From assembly GCF_014649015.1 (NCBI RefSeq), contig NZ_BMSF01000005.1, positions 248,001 through 312,000 of the forward strand: DNA of 64,000 nucleotides, read 5' to 3'. The DNA comes from Streptomyces narbonensis. GTDB lineage: Bacteria; Actinomycetota; Actinomycetes; Streptomycetales; Streptomycetaceae. Below, piece by piece: positions 16,776 to 25,606 of the stretch. The position numbers and the translations under genes are program-made. Each line of letters starts with the position of its first letter. The stretch's first letter is position 1. Under the pieces are notes generated by a model. That model had not been told where the DNA came from and did not search any database. It worked only from the letters and a program-made list of their open reading frames with translations.

Positions 16776-17650
16776 CGCTCCAGCCAGCTCAGCACGTCAG
16801 GCAGCGCCAGCTGGGCGGCGAAATGACCGGCGTCCGGTACGAGGACGGGCTCGGAGCCCGGGATCCGGCCGGCCAGCCAACGGGTGTGCGCCACCGGCGA
16901 GAAGGCGTCGTCGAGGCCGTGCCACAGCAGCACGGGCGAAGGGATGGAGCTGACGTCGAAGCCCCAGGGGCGGGCGAAGGCCAGACAGTCGTCGAGCCAG
17001 CCGTGGTGCGAGACCCGCAGGGCCTCCCGGTAGGTGCTCAGCAGCACCGTCCGCACCCGGGGGTCCTCGACGACCGGCAGGTCATGCGGGGAGAGACCCG
17101 CGCGCAGGTCGTCGAGGAGACGCACCGGGTCGCGGCGGAGGACGACGGCCCGATCGGCCAGATCCCGTTCGAGTCCGCCAGGGTCCCGCCCGTCCAGGTG
17201 GGCGCGGGCCAGGCCGTACTCGCGCACGTTGAACGGCGTCATGCCCGCAGACCAGTCCAGACCGGCCGCGTCCGGCGGGGCGAGCCCGACCAGGACGGCC
17301 GCCGCCCGGACCCTCTCCGACAGCAGCGCCGCGCAGGCGAGCGCGTGCGGCCCCCCACCGGACCGGCCGACCACCGCGAACCGCCCGACACCGAAGGCAT
17401 TGGCGACAGCCGCCGCATCCCGGGCCGCATCGCCGACCCGGCGCCCCGCAGCGCGCCCCGACTCCCCGTACCCGGGACGGTCATAGGCGAGAAACCGGAA
17501 GCCCGGGTACTGCGCCGCGATCCCGGGCAGCAGGGTGCCGAGACGACTGCCGGGCGTCCCATGGAAGACAAGCACCGGAATCCCCGAAGGACTGCCCCAC
17601 TCCTCAGCCACCAGGATCCGACCGTCATCGGTACGCACAAGGTGTCCCAT
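16757..17650 (-). CDS. Alpha/beta hydrolase (serine type)
   Basis: The 297-residue protein has VLVFHGTPGSRLGTLLPG for the oxyanion region, then FAVVGRSGGGPHALACAALL with Ser as nucleophile (GRSGGG), and VLVPDAGHFAAQLALPDVL with the catalytic His. It is a typical cytoplasmic hydrolase of unknown substrate. The ATG at 17650 is fixed by the family's usual N-terminus, but no Shine-Dalgarno sequence is seen. A MITE-like element begins only 10 bp upstream of the start, so the original leader seems to have been replaced. The 3' end overlaps the convergent membrane-protein gene by 19 bp. Confidence 0.87.
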   Translation of the reverse strand: MGHLVRTDDGRILVAEEWGSPSGIPVLVFHGTPGSRLGTLLPGIAAQYPGFRFLAYDRPGYGESGRAAGRRVGDAARDAAAVANAFGVGRFAVVGRSGGGPHALACAALLSERVRAAAVLVGLAPPDAAGLDWSAGMTPFNVREYGLARAHLDGRDPGGLERDLADRAVVLRRDPVRLLDDLRAGLSPHDLPVVEDPRVRTVLLSTYREALRVSHHGWLDDCLAFARPWGFDVSSIPSPVLLWHGLDDAFSPVAHTRWLAGRIPGSEPVLVPDAGHFAAQLALPDVLSWLERQGAGR

Positions 17651-17660
17651 GAGAAGGAGC

Positions 17661-17839
17661 CTAGGGGGTGTCGTCAAATTCCCGTCTGCCCCACAACGCC
17701 AGGCACGCACTCTCGCCGCACCGGGCGAAAGCCCACGTACGTCCAGTACGTGGGCTTCCACCCGGCACGCCGAGAGCACGCACCAGACGCCGCGGGGCCG
17801 CCCTTCGGGCGACGACGGGAACTTGACGACACCCCCTAG
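17661..17839. repeat. MITE-like palindromic element, 179 bp
   Basis: The element begins and ends with CTAG. Its 26-bp terminal inverted repeats (17661-17686 and 17814-17839, starting CTAGGGGGTGTCGTCAAA) differ at one position. Inside is a second palindrome, CCCACGTAC...GTACGTGGG. Most of it matches the element at 55370-55576 nearly base for base, apart from a block of about 28 bp found only there. It encodes no protein. Confidence 0.88.
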
Positions 17840-18318
17840 GCCGGGGGAGTCCCCGGCGGGAGAGCGCCGGCGCGGCGGGCGCAGAAGCCGCAATCCAGCT
17901 CGCCGTAGAGGCGACCCCGGCCGGGGCCGTCGCTGTGCGATCAGGTGGGGTACGTGCTGATGCTGACCGCGCATCCCGCCGTATCCCCTCGCGTGACTGA
18001 CCGTTCGGCATGCGCCGAACCGCCTCCTGGCTGTGGTTTCCTTCACGCTACGAGCAGCGAAACGGGCGGCGTTCCGCAGACCGGAGACAACGACACCATG
18101 CGCACTCAAGGGCAGCTCAAGCGGCAGACGCCCCCGAACGAAGGCCGAGCCTCGTCCCCACCCGCACGGCGCGATCGTGCGAGACCACCCGGACGGAAGA
18201 CCACGGTGCCCCAGGTGCCCCAGGTACCCCAGAGGGAACACCTGCCGCGATCCGTGCAGCACCCGGGGCCGCGCTCGGGAAGCCGACGGCACTCCCGCAG
18301 CCGTCGAAGGCCGGCCGG
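17840..18318. other. Intergenic region upstream of the glutaminyl cyclase gene
   Basis: No convincing gene is seen. An ATG at 18098 opens a 74-codon frame that is Arg/Pro-rich with a Val-Pro-Gln repeat, but its codon pattern is not that of its neighbours. The promoter of the downstream gene should be here. Confidence 0.45.
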
Positions 18319-19260
18319 ATGACCGCCGAGCCCCCCGCCACCCGCAGGAGGCGGACCGGACCGGGCACCCACGTACTGGCCGTGGTGGCCGTGGTGGCAG
18401 CGGCCGGGGCGCTGCTCGCCGTCCCAGCCGAACCGGAGGGCGCCACCCGTCGGGACGGTGCCGTGCAGACGACCTTCACCCCGCCCGACCACGCCCGCAT
18501 GCCGGCCGGCGGACGGGCGCAGACAACCACGCCCGCCCCCACCTCCACCCTCCGGGTCGAGCTACTCCGGGCAGAAACCCGGAACACCTTCCCTCACGAC
18601 CCCCGAGCCTTCACCCAGGGCCTGGAATTCCGCGGCGCCACCCTCTACGAGAGCACCGGCCGGGTCGGCCACTCCTCCCTACGCGCCGGACCGCCAGGCA
18701 AGCCCCCCACCCGGTACGTCGGACTGCCGGCGCCCTTGTTCGGCGAGGGCATCACCCTGACCGGCTCCAGGCTGTGGCAGATCACCTGGCGCAACGGCAT
18801 CGCCATCGAGCGCGACCCCACCACCCTCGCGGAGCGCCGCCGAGTCGGCTACGAGGGCGAAGGCTGGGGCCTGTGCCACCAGCACGACGGCGGCCAGGAA
18901 CGACTGGTGATGAGCGACGGCACCGACCGCCTCACCTTCCGCGACCCCGACACGTTCGAGGCGACGGGCGGCGTCGACGTCCGCCAGGACGGCTCGCCCG
19001 CGACGCGGCTCAACGAACTGGAATGCACGCCCGACGGCTTCGTCTACGCCAACGTGTACCCGACGGACACGATCCTGCGCATCGACTCGCACACCGGCAC
19101 CGTCACCGCGAACATCGACGCCGCCGGACTCCTGACCGCATCGGAACGCCGCGGAGCCAAACAACTCAACGGCATCGCCGCCGTCCCCGGAACCGACAGG
19201 TTCTTGCTCACCGGCAAACTCTGGCCCCGCATGTTCGAGGTCACCTTCGTCCCCAGATGA
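18319..19260 (+). CDS. Glutaminyl-peptide cyclotransferase, plant/bacterial type
   Basis: The 313-residue product has an N-terminal membrane segment (THVLAVVAVVAAAGALLAVP) after a run of arginines, so it is probably exported or membrane-tethered. The catalytic part is the beta-propeller cyclase (PF05096): FPHDPRAFTQGLEFRGATLY with the conserved FTQGL and YEST, LNELECTPDGFVYANVYPTD with the conserved NELE, and KQLNGIAAVPGTDRFLLTGK. Such enzymes convert N-terminal glutamine to pyroglutamate. The start is uncertain because no strong ribosome site precedes 18319 and the frame is open further upstream. Confidence 0.85.
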   Translation: MTAEPPATRRRRTGPGTHVLAVVAVVAAAGALLAVPAEPEGATRRDGAVQTTFTPPDHARMPAGGRAQTTTPAPTSTLRVELLRAETRNTFPHDPRAFTQGLEFRGATLYESTGRVGHSSLRAGPPGKPPTRYVGLPAPLFGEGITLTGSRLWQITWRNGIAIERDPTTLAERRRVGYEGEGWGLCHQHDGGQERLVMSDGTDRLTFRDPDTFEATGGVDVRQDGSPATRLNELECTPDGFVYANVYPTDTILRIDSHTGTVTANIDAAGLLTASERRGAKQLNGIAAVPGTDRFLLTGKLWPRMFEVTFVPR

Positions 19261-19468
19261 GTCGCGGACAGGGGCGTACGCCTCCCGCGTATGCCTCCCG
19301 CCCGCCCACACCCCTCGCGTACGCCTCCCGCGACGACCGCGGTGATCTTCGTCGCCACGGGTGTCCGTTGCCGGGTGCGTCGTGTCAGCTGTCCCGGCCT
19401 TGCCAAGTGGTGACGCAGGCTTCGTTCCCCTCCAGGTCGGCAAGCACCCGCCGGGCGGCCGTGCCGTG

Positions 19469-20224
19469 TCAGGCGGGCAGGTGCCAGATCTGGTTCGAGG
19501 TGCCGTTGCAGTCCCAGATCTGCACGATGTTGCCGTTGGTGCTGTCGTAGGCCCGGACGTCCAGGCAGCGGCCGGACTTCGTGTTGACGATCGCGCCGTC
19601 GCTCCGGACCGACCACTGCTGGGCGATGTTGCCGTTGCAGGGGCCGGTGTGCACCTGCGTGCCGTTGCCGGTGCGGCCGTTCCAGATGTCCAGGCACACG
19701 CCGACGGCGCGGATGGTGCCGTCGGCGCCGATCTTCCACCGCTGATTGACGTTGCCGAGGCAGTCCCAGATCTGGGTGGGCGTCTTATTGGCCATGCTGC
19801 CGCCGCGGACGTCCAGGCACTTGCCCGCCAAGCCGGTGACCTGCCCGACCGGGCCGGCCGGGACGGCGGGTCCGAACGAGACGCCGCCGCCCCACCACAT
19901 GCCCGTACCGAAGCAGCTCGCGGAGGTGGTGGTGTCGCCGGTGACCCAGCCGCTCCACGCCTGCGAGTAGGTGTAGGACATGGTGTTGTAGTCCCAGGTC
20001 GCGCAGGTGCCCCCGACGCTCCAGGTCTGCATCGGGTCGAGGCCGGTACAGGTGGCGGACATCCCGGCTTTGGTGCAACTCCCGACGCCGCCGGGGCCCG
20101 GGACGGTTCTCGCGGACTGCTTGGCGGCGGGGGCAGGGCTCTCGGCGGCGTTGGCGGCGGGCGCGGTGAGCGCGGCGGCTCCCGCGAGCAGGGCAGTGGC
20201 GAACAGCGCGGCGATACGGCGCAT
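19469..20224 (-). CDS. Secreted ricin-type beta-trefoil lectin
   Basis: From 20224 the protein has 251 residues. The signal peptide is MRRIAALFATALLAGAAALT followed by APAANAA. The C-terminal 130 residues are a ricin-B type carbohydrate-binding domain with Q-x-W motifs (QIWDC, QRWKI, QQWSV, QIWHL), repeated CLD and LDVR signatures and paired cysteines. The N-terminal half (about residues 50-120) has several Cys, Trp and Tyr residues but no enzyme domain that I recognise, so the lectin may act alone. It should bind galactose- or xylose-type sugars outside the cell. Confidence 0.87.
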   Translation of the reverse strand: MRRIAALFATALLAGAAALTAPAANAAESPAPAAKQSARTVPGPGGVGSCTKAGMSATCTGLDPMQTWSVGGTCATWDYNTMSYTYSQAWSGWVTGDTTTSASCFGTGMWWGGGVSFGPAVPAGPVGQVTGLAGKCLDVRGGSMANKTPTQIWDCLGNVNQRWKIGADGTIRAVGVCLDIWNGRTGNGTQVHTGPCNGNIAQQWSVRSDGAIVNTKSGRCLDVRAYDSTNGNIVQIWDCNGTSNQIWHLPA

Positions 20225-20661
20225 CGGAAGATCCTTCCGGAGACGGGGACCGGTCAACCCGCCTGCCGGGAAATCGTGGTGACGACGTGACAGTTGTGCG
20301 GGTCGCGTGAAAGCTTCGGGCGTGATGTGAGCATGGTCAACAGCGCGGGGTGGAGATCACGCCAGCGGTCCGGCCACGGAAAGTGGTGGGGAGAGGGGGT
20401 GACCGGCCGCAACGCGGCCGGCGGGCCGTCCGACGATCCGGCCGGAATGCGCACAGCCTGGCCGGCTCCCCGGCGCGGGGAGGGGGCGGGGTCGTCGGGT
20501 CTTCAAGAACTGGAGGGCCGACCGGCCACGATGCCTGGACCGGCGCCCTGGGGCCGTACTCCCCACACGGGCGCGGACGGGCCGGCGGCAGACCCGCCGA
20601 CCCGTCCGTGAGCTTTGCGAGGCCTGTAGCGCGGTGGAACGCTGCTTCAGCCCCCGGCGGC
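20225..20661. other. Intergenic region between lectin and beta-lactamase-like genes
   Basis: No gene is supported. Both neighbours are on the minus strand, so this 437-bp stretch should carry the lectin promoter and the end of the upstream transcript. It is G-rich and contains only short GC-rich inverted repeats. Confidence 0.45.
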
Positions 20662-21585
20662 TCAGCCCTGGGGCACCGCTATGTACGCCTCCTTGGGCGT
20701 GGCGGTCGGCGTGTAGCGGGACGCGGCGGGTGTGGTCGGGAACAGATCCCGGTGGATCACCTTGGCCACGGCCTGGATGGTGTTCACGCCGTAGTTCATC
20801 GTGCTGTTGCCGTCGGTGAGCACGGAGATGGTGTAGTCGTGGCCGCCGCCCTTGAACGTGCCGATGCTGTGCACGCGCCAGCCGCGCGTGGAGCGCTGCA
20901 GCCAGCCGTTCTTGACCTGCTTGGACACGGAGGAGGGCGCTCCGGCCGGGGTCCCCCACCTCTGCGAGGTGATGACGCGCCCCATGAGTTTGAGGATGTA
21001 CGCGCGGGCGTTGTCGCTCAGGACGTTGTTCCTGGCCGTGATCAGCGAGAGCAGCCGCTGCTCGTCGGTGACGTTGATCCGGGTGAGCCCCCAGTAGCCG
21101 CCGGACCCCGGAACCGTCCGCGTCATGCCGGCGGCCGCGAGGAAGCCCTTCACCTTGGTGACGCCGAGCTGGTTCCACAGGGAGGTGGTGGCAGCGTTGT
21201 CGGACTTGGTGATCATGGCGGTGGCGAGGTTGGACTCGCGGGTGGTCAGGTACCGGTTGGTCTTCTTGGCGTCCCACAGGAGCGTGGCGAGGACGGTCAC
21301 CTTCACGATGCTGGCCGAGTCGTACGAGGTCGTGGCGCGCAGCGTGCAGGTGGTGTTCGTGGTGCGGTCGCGCAGGCCGACGGCGACGGTACCGCTGCGC
21401 GTGGCGAGGGCGGCGGTGATGTCCCTCTGCAGCTTGGCGGCGAGCCCGGCCTTGCCCGACGTACAGCTGACCCGCGGCGCGGTGGCGGCCGAAGCGGGCG
21501 CCGCGCCCGCGACGACGGGCACGAGCACCCCGGCCGCGATCACGGCCGGAAGCACGCGGGCACGCAGGAATATGTGGTGAGTCAT
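20662..21585 (-). CDS. Secreted class A beta-lactamase-like serine hydrolase
   Basis: The ATG at 21585 follows GGGGGGA and gives 307 residues. A signal peptide covers about residues 1-33 (RVLPAVIAAGVLVPVVAGAA). The penicillin-binding/beta-lactamase motifs are S92-I-V-K95 and S128-D129-N130; the third motif seems to be KGG in FKGGGHDYTISVL rather than KTG. Such variants are common in actinobacterial serine hydrolases annotated as class A beta-lactamase-like. A penicillin-hydrolysing role is possible but not shown; a peptidoglycan-related role is also possible. It stands divergent to the MFS exporter, 226 bp apart. Confidence 0.82.
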   Translation of the reverse strand: MTHHIFLRARVLPAVIAAGVLVPVVAGAAPASAATAPRVSCTSGKAGLAAKLQRDITAALATRSGTVAVGLRDRTTNTTCTLRATTSYDSASIVKVTVLATLLWDAKKTNRYLTTRESNLATAMITKSDNAATTSLWNQLGVTKVKGFLAAAGMTRTVPGSGGYWGLTRINVTDEQRLLSLITARNNVLSDNARAYILKLMGRVITSQRWGTPAGAPSSVSKQVKNGWLQRSTRGWRVHSIGTFKGGGHDYTISVLTDGNSTMNYGVNTIQAVAKVIHRDLFPTTPAASRYTPTATPKEAYIAVPQG

Positions 21586-21811
21586 GAGGGTCCCCCCGGA
21601 AACGAAACGAACACGCGTACGGCGCGCTCGCCCTATGGGACTGTTTGAGCGAGCGGATGGTTGCACGAATCGGCGGAACCGAGACGGCGGGCGTCCCGGA
21701 AAAAACGACTTGAGTACGGGCGGCGGCGCAGACAGGATCGGGCGACACCGATGAGTTCCTCCAGGCGCTTCGGTCTGCCCGTATGACCCCCTACGTGCCG
21801 AGGACACTCAC

Positions 21812-23326
21812 ATGACGGAAGGCGCCATGCTCGCACCACACGCCACACCCATCCTCTCGCCCGGCCGTGTCACCGCCGTGCTGAGGATCCTCGTGCTGTC
21901 CACGTTCGTCGTCCTCCTCAACGAGACGATCATGGTAAACGCGATCCCGCGACTCATGCGCGAGTTCGAGGTCACCGCGGCAGCCGCGGGCTGGCTCTCC
22001 ACGGCCTTCATGCTCACCATGGCCGTCGTCATCCCGGTGACCGGATGGTTCCTCCAGCGCGTGACGACCCGGACCGCTTTCGGCCTGGCCATGGCGCTGT
22101 TCCTCGCCGGCACGGCCCTGGCCGCGGCGGCGCCCACCTTCGCCGTACTCCTGGTCGCCCGCGTCGTCCAGGCCGCCGGCACCGCCGTCATGATGCCGCT
22201 GCTCATGACGACGCTGATGACGCTCGTGCCCCCGCATGACCGAGGCCGGGTGATGGGCAACATCACCCTCGTCATCTCCGTCGCACCCGCCCTCGGCCCC
22301 GCCGTGTCCGGTGTGCTGCTCCAACTGGGCACGTGGCGCCTGCTGTTCCTGGCGGTCCTGCCCATCGCCGGAGCCATGGCGGTGTTCGGTCAGCGGAAAC
22401 TGGTCAACGTCGGTGAGCCGCAGGCCGGCCCGATCGACTGGCTGTCCGTCCCCCTGGCCGCGGCGGGCTTCGGAGCCCTGGTCTACGGCCTCAGCGGCCT
22501 CGGCGCCGGGGACGAATCCGCTCCGGTCGTGCCCCCGGAGGTCACGACTCTCGTGGGTGCGGTGCTGGTAGGCCTGTTCACATGGAGGCAGCTGGCGCTG
22601 CAGCGCTCGTCCACACCGCTGTTGGACCTGCGGGCCCTGACCTTTCGGCACTTCTCCGTGGCGCTCGGCCTGATGTGCGTGTCCTTCATGGCACTCATGG
22701 GCGCGTTCATCCTGCTGCCGATCTACCTGCAGGAGGTGTGCGGCCTGACCTCACTGCAGACCGGGCTGCTCCTCATCCCCGGCGGCCTGACCATGGGCCT
22801 GCTCGGACCCCAGGTCGGAAAGCTCTACGACCGGCTCGGCGCACCACGGCTGGTCGTGCCCGGAGCCGCACTCACAGCGCTCTGCCTCGCACTCTTCGCC
22901 CTCATGGGCGAAGAGACCTCGCCGTGGCTGGTGCTCGCCGTGCACGTGGCACTGAGCGCGGGCATGGCGTTCGTCTTCACCCCCGTCTTCACCTCCGGCC
23001 TGTCCGTACTCCCGCCGCCCCTCTACCCGCACGGCTCGGCGATTCTGGGCTCGCTGCAGCAGGTCGCGGCCGCCGCGGGAACCGCCCTGGTCATCAGCGT
23101 GATGTCGGGACGCACCGCCACGGCGGCGGCCGACGGCGCCGACGCCACGGACGCCCTGGCCACGGGCATCCAGTGGGGGTTCGGGGTCGGCGCCGCGCTC
23201 GGGGGACTGACGGTGCTGGTCGCGCTGCTGGTCCGCACGCCGCCCGTTCCGGAACAGCCCGTTGCGCCGGAGGTCCAGGACGAGGACGGCACCACGACGG
23301 ACAAGACCGCCCCCAGGCCCATCTAG
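21812..23326 (+). CDS. MFS drug exporter, DHA2 (EmrB/QacA) type
   Basis: The 504-residue protein has about 14 hydrophobic helices, the number of DHA2 exporters. Helix 1 contains VLSTFVVLLNETIMVNAIPR, which is motif D1 of this group, and the region LMTLVPPHDRGRVMGNITLV with VAPALGPAVSGVLLQLGTWR is motif C, which marks proton-driven antiporters. It should pump toxic compounds out across the membrane. No dedicated regulator is adjacent. The divergent gene encodes a beta-lactamase-like hydrolase. Confidence 0.9.
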   Translation: MTEGAMLAPHATPILSPGRVTAVLRILVLSTFVVLLNETIMVNAIPRLMREFEVTAAAAGWLSTAFMLTMAVVIPVTGWFLQRVTTRTAFGLAMALFLAGTALAAAAPTFAVLLVARVVQAAGTAVMMPLLMTTLMTLVPPHDRGRVMGNITLVISVAPALGPAVSGVLLQLGTWRLLFLAVLPIAGAMAVFGQRKLVNVGEPQAGPIDWLSVPLAAAGFGALVYGLSGLGAGDESAPVVPPEVTTLVGAVLVGLFTWRQLALQRSSTPLLDLRALTFRHFSVALGLMCVSFMALMGAFILLPIYLQEVCGLTSLQTGLLLIPGGLTMGLLGPQVGKLYDRLGAPRLVVPGAALTALCLALFALMGEETSPWLVLAVHVALSAGMAFVFTPVFTSGLSVLPPPLYPHGSAILGSLQQVAAAAGTALVISVMSGRTATAAADGADATDALATGIQWGFGVGAALGGLTVLVALLVRTPPVPEQPVAPEVQDEDGTTTDKTAPRPI

Positions 23327-23489
23327 AGGGCCTAGAGGTCATAGGGCCAGGGCCATGGAGCCATAGGGGCCCTAGAGCTCTCTGGAGTGGATCAGTTCCG
23401 GGAGGAACGCAGAGGGCGTACCTTCCCGATGATCCCGTGATGGTCATCGGGTAGGCCCCCGTTCGCAGCGCGGGTCGGGAAGGCACGCT

Positions 23490-23785
23490 TGCGCTCACCG
23501 GCCGCGGCGCTGGAGGCCGAGGTCAACTCCCACATCGTCGAGACGGCCCACGAGAAGGACGAGAGTGGGGCGGTGCTTGGTAGTCCGCGACGGCTACCAC
23601 CAGCCCCGGAAGGTCACCAAGGGCGCCGGATCCCGTGCTGCCGGACTCGCCATGGTGTTCAAGCTGGTCGAGTTCGCACAGGCCCGCTGGCGGGGCCGTC
23701 AACGGCGCTCACCTCGTCCCACTTGTCCGGGCCGGAGCCCGCTTCGAACGCGGCCAACTCGTCGAGCGCCCAGGGACCTGCGCGG
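23490..23785 (+). pseudogene. Scar of an IS256-family transposase
   Basis: Three short pieces in three frames resemble the mutator-type (IS256) transposase. AALEAEVNSHIVETAHEKDE (from 23506) and VVRDGYHQPRKVTKGAGS (from about 23580) are the N-terminal region. LAMVFKLVEFAQARWR and AVNGAHLVPLVRAGARFERG plus QLVERP look like the C-terminal end. The whole catalytic centre is missing, so an internal deletion joined the two ends and later indels broke the frame. Confidence 0.65.
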
Positions 23786-23825
23786 CACGAGCCACCTCGG
23801 CCGATCCGCGGAACGCGAGTGGATC

Positions 23826-24446
23826 TCAGGCATCCCTGCACCGTATGTGCAGATGACCGTCGAGAGGGAAGGAGGGCGGCGCCGCGGGCAGAAGGCTGTC
23901 GAACTCGTACCGGCTCTTCTGCGCAACCCGGCACGAAGCGGTGTTGTCCACCTGATGCAGGAGTTCCAGACGCTTCAGCCAGCCGGCCCCGAACGTGTCG
24001 AAGGCCCAGCCAGTGAGGGCCTCCAGAGCGCGAGGCGCCACACCCCGTCCGCGAGCATGCGCCGCGGTCCAATAGCCCACCTCAGCCGAGGGTTTGCCGA
24101 AGGCGGCTTCCTTGAGGACCACATTGCCGACCAACTGCCCATGGGGTGAATCGGGTTGCGCTTCAAGGACCGCGAAGCCGAACCGGTCGCCCACCGCCCA
24201 CCCTCGCTGCTGGGCCCGCACCCACCGCACTGCGTCGGCGTGGTTCTCCACGGAAGAGCTGGTCCAGTGGCGCAAGGATCGATCCCGGCATGCCTCGACC
24301 AGCGCGGGAACGTCCTGCATGCACCAGGGACGAATAACGAGGGCGGGAGCGGACGGCGTGGCATCCGCACGCAGTACGGCGGTGTCAGTCGCCGGCCGAT
24401 CGTACGCGTCGGCGTCCGGCCCCGGCACAGACCGTTCCGGGCCCAC
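23826..24446 (-). CDS. GNAT-family N-acetyltransferase
   Basis: The 206-residue protein has the RimJ/RimL-like GNAT layout: ALVIRPWCMQDVPALVEACR, FGFAVLEAQPDSPHGQLVGN, AEVGYWTAAHARGRGVAPRA with the R/Q-x-x-G-x-G/A acetyl-CoA loop, and ELLHQVDNTASCRVAQKSRY, the conserved N-x-A-S-x-R-V motif. It would transfer an acetyl group to an amine of an unknown substrate. Its GTG start shares bases with the MerR gene's TAG stop (TAGTG), so translation is coupled. The first 35 residues are not conserved in character and a later start is possible. Confidence 0.87.
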   Translation of the reverse strand: MGPERSVPGPDADAYDRPATDTAVLRADATPSAPALVIRPWCMQDVPALVEACRDRSLRHWTSSSVENHADAVRWVRAQQRGWAVGDRFGFAVLEAQPDSPHGQLVGNVVLKEAAFGKPSAEVGYWTAAHARGRGVAPRALEALTGWAFDTFGAGWLKRLELLHQVDNTASCRVAQKSRYEFDSLLPAAPPSFPLDGHLHIRCRDA

Positions 24447-25390
24447 TACCGCTGCGCCCGAACGCGCAGGGCCTCGACGGACCAGTCGAGCACTCGCGCC
24501 AGGCTCTCCGGAGCAGGCCAGCCGTTGATCACTGCAAGTAGCTGGAAGTGCCGGTCCCTGCGCGGATCGTTCGCACTCTCCAGCCGGAGCAGCAGCCGAC
24601 GGCGAAGCTCGGCGTCGTCAGGGCGGCCGCAGATGTGCGCGTAGTGATCCGCAAGCGCCGCGACGATCGGATCGGCCCGATGGGAGGCCGGGTCGATGCC
24701 CGCCGTCAGGGCCGGGGCGACCAGGTCACGGACAGTTGCGGCGAAGTCGCGGCGCGGGCCCGTGGTGTCGCCCTGTGCCCGTTCGGCCGCCAGATCCTCG
24801 GCCATTCGTCGCACGCCGGCACGGAAGTCCGGGTCCAGAGCCAGTTCGGCCCACTCCACCCATGCTCGGGCCTGCTCCGCCTCGGGAGTATCCGGCAGTT
24901 CGGGGGTCATCGAGCGCATGACCCCTGCGAATGCGGGGTCGGCGCCGAGACCGTCGAAGACAGTGTTGAGGAAATCACCGATGAGATCTCGGCGTTCCTC
25001 CTCGGAAAGCTGGGCAAGCTGGTGCACGAGATCGGTCTCCTCGGGAGTGAGCCCACGTTCGGCCACGACTGTCAGCACCGCGTGACGCAGACGCAGGATG
25101 CGAATCTGCACCGCGACTGCCTCGGCATGCGCCGCGGCGACCTCAGGGAGCGAGAGCTCCCGATCGACGATCTTGCGGATCGTGGGAAGGTCCAGCCCCA
25201 GTGTCCGCAGGGTCCGCACGAGGTCCAAGCGCGCGACGGCGTCGATGTTGTACAAGCGGTAGCCGGCCGGGCTGCGGTCCGTCGGCGTCACGATTCCGCG
25301 ATCGGAGTAGAACCGAATGGTCTTGACCGTGAGACCGGTCCGACGAGCCAGCTCGCCGATCGAGTAAAGCGTGTCGCCGTTCATGCCCAT
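24446..25390 (-). CDS. MerR-family transcriptional regulator
   Basis: The 314-residue protein starts MGMNGDTLYSIGELARRTGL; residues 8-45 are the MerR winged helix (TVKTIRFYSDRGIVTPTDRS then PAGYRLYNIDAVARL). A dimerisation helix follows, and a 200-residue helical C-terminal part that is longer than in metal sensors and could bind a small organic ligand. It heads a two-gene leftward unit with the GNAT acetyltransferase, with which it overlaps by one base. The pair may form a resistance module in which the ligand induces its own acetylation; that is inference. Confidence 0.9.
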   Translation of the reverse strand: MGMNGDTLYSIGELARRTGLTVKTIRFYSDRGIVTPTDRSPAGYRLYNIDAVARLDLVRTLRTLGLDLPTIRKIVDRELSLPEVAAAHAEAVAVQIRILRLRHAVLTVVAERGLTPEETDLVHQLAQLSEEERRDLIGDFLNTVFDGLGADPAFAGVMRSMTPELPDTPEAEQARAWVEWAELALDPDFRAGVRRMAEDLAAERAQGDTTGPRRDFAATVRDLVAPALTAGIDPASHRADPIVAALADHYAHICGRPDDAELRRRLLLRLESANDPRRDRHFQLLAVINGWPAPESLARVLDWSVEALRVRAQR

Positions 25391-25606
25391 AGCTTGGTGT
25401 CTCCCCCTACGGGAGACTCAAGCCCCCTCGCCAGCCGACGGCCGGCCCCCTCGTACAACAGGTCTTGACCATTCCTCGTCGCCCGGCGGCCACTCTCGGA
25501 AAGGACCCCTTTAGGATGACGACCGCGCGTTGATGGCGCATGCGGTTGACGTCACGTGCGGTCGCACCAGTTGCGCGTACGAGATGTCCTACGGGGGAGA
25601 TCTTCG

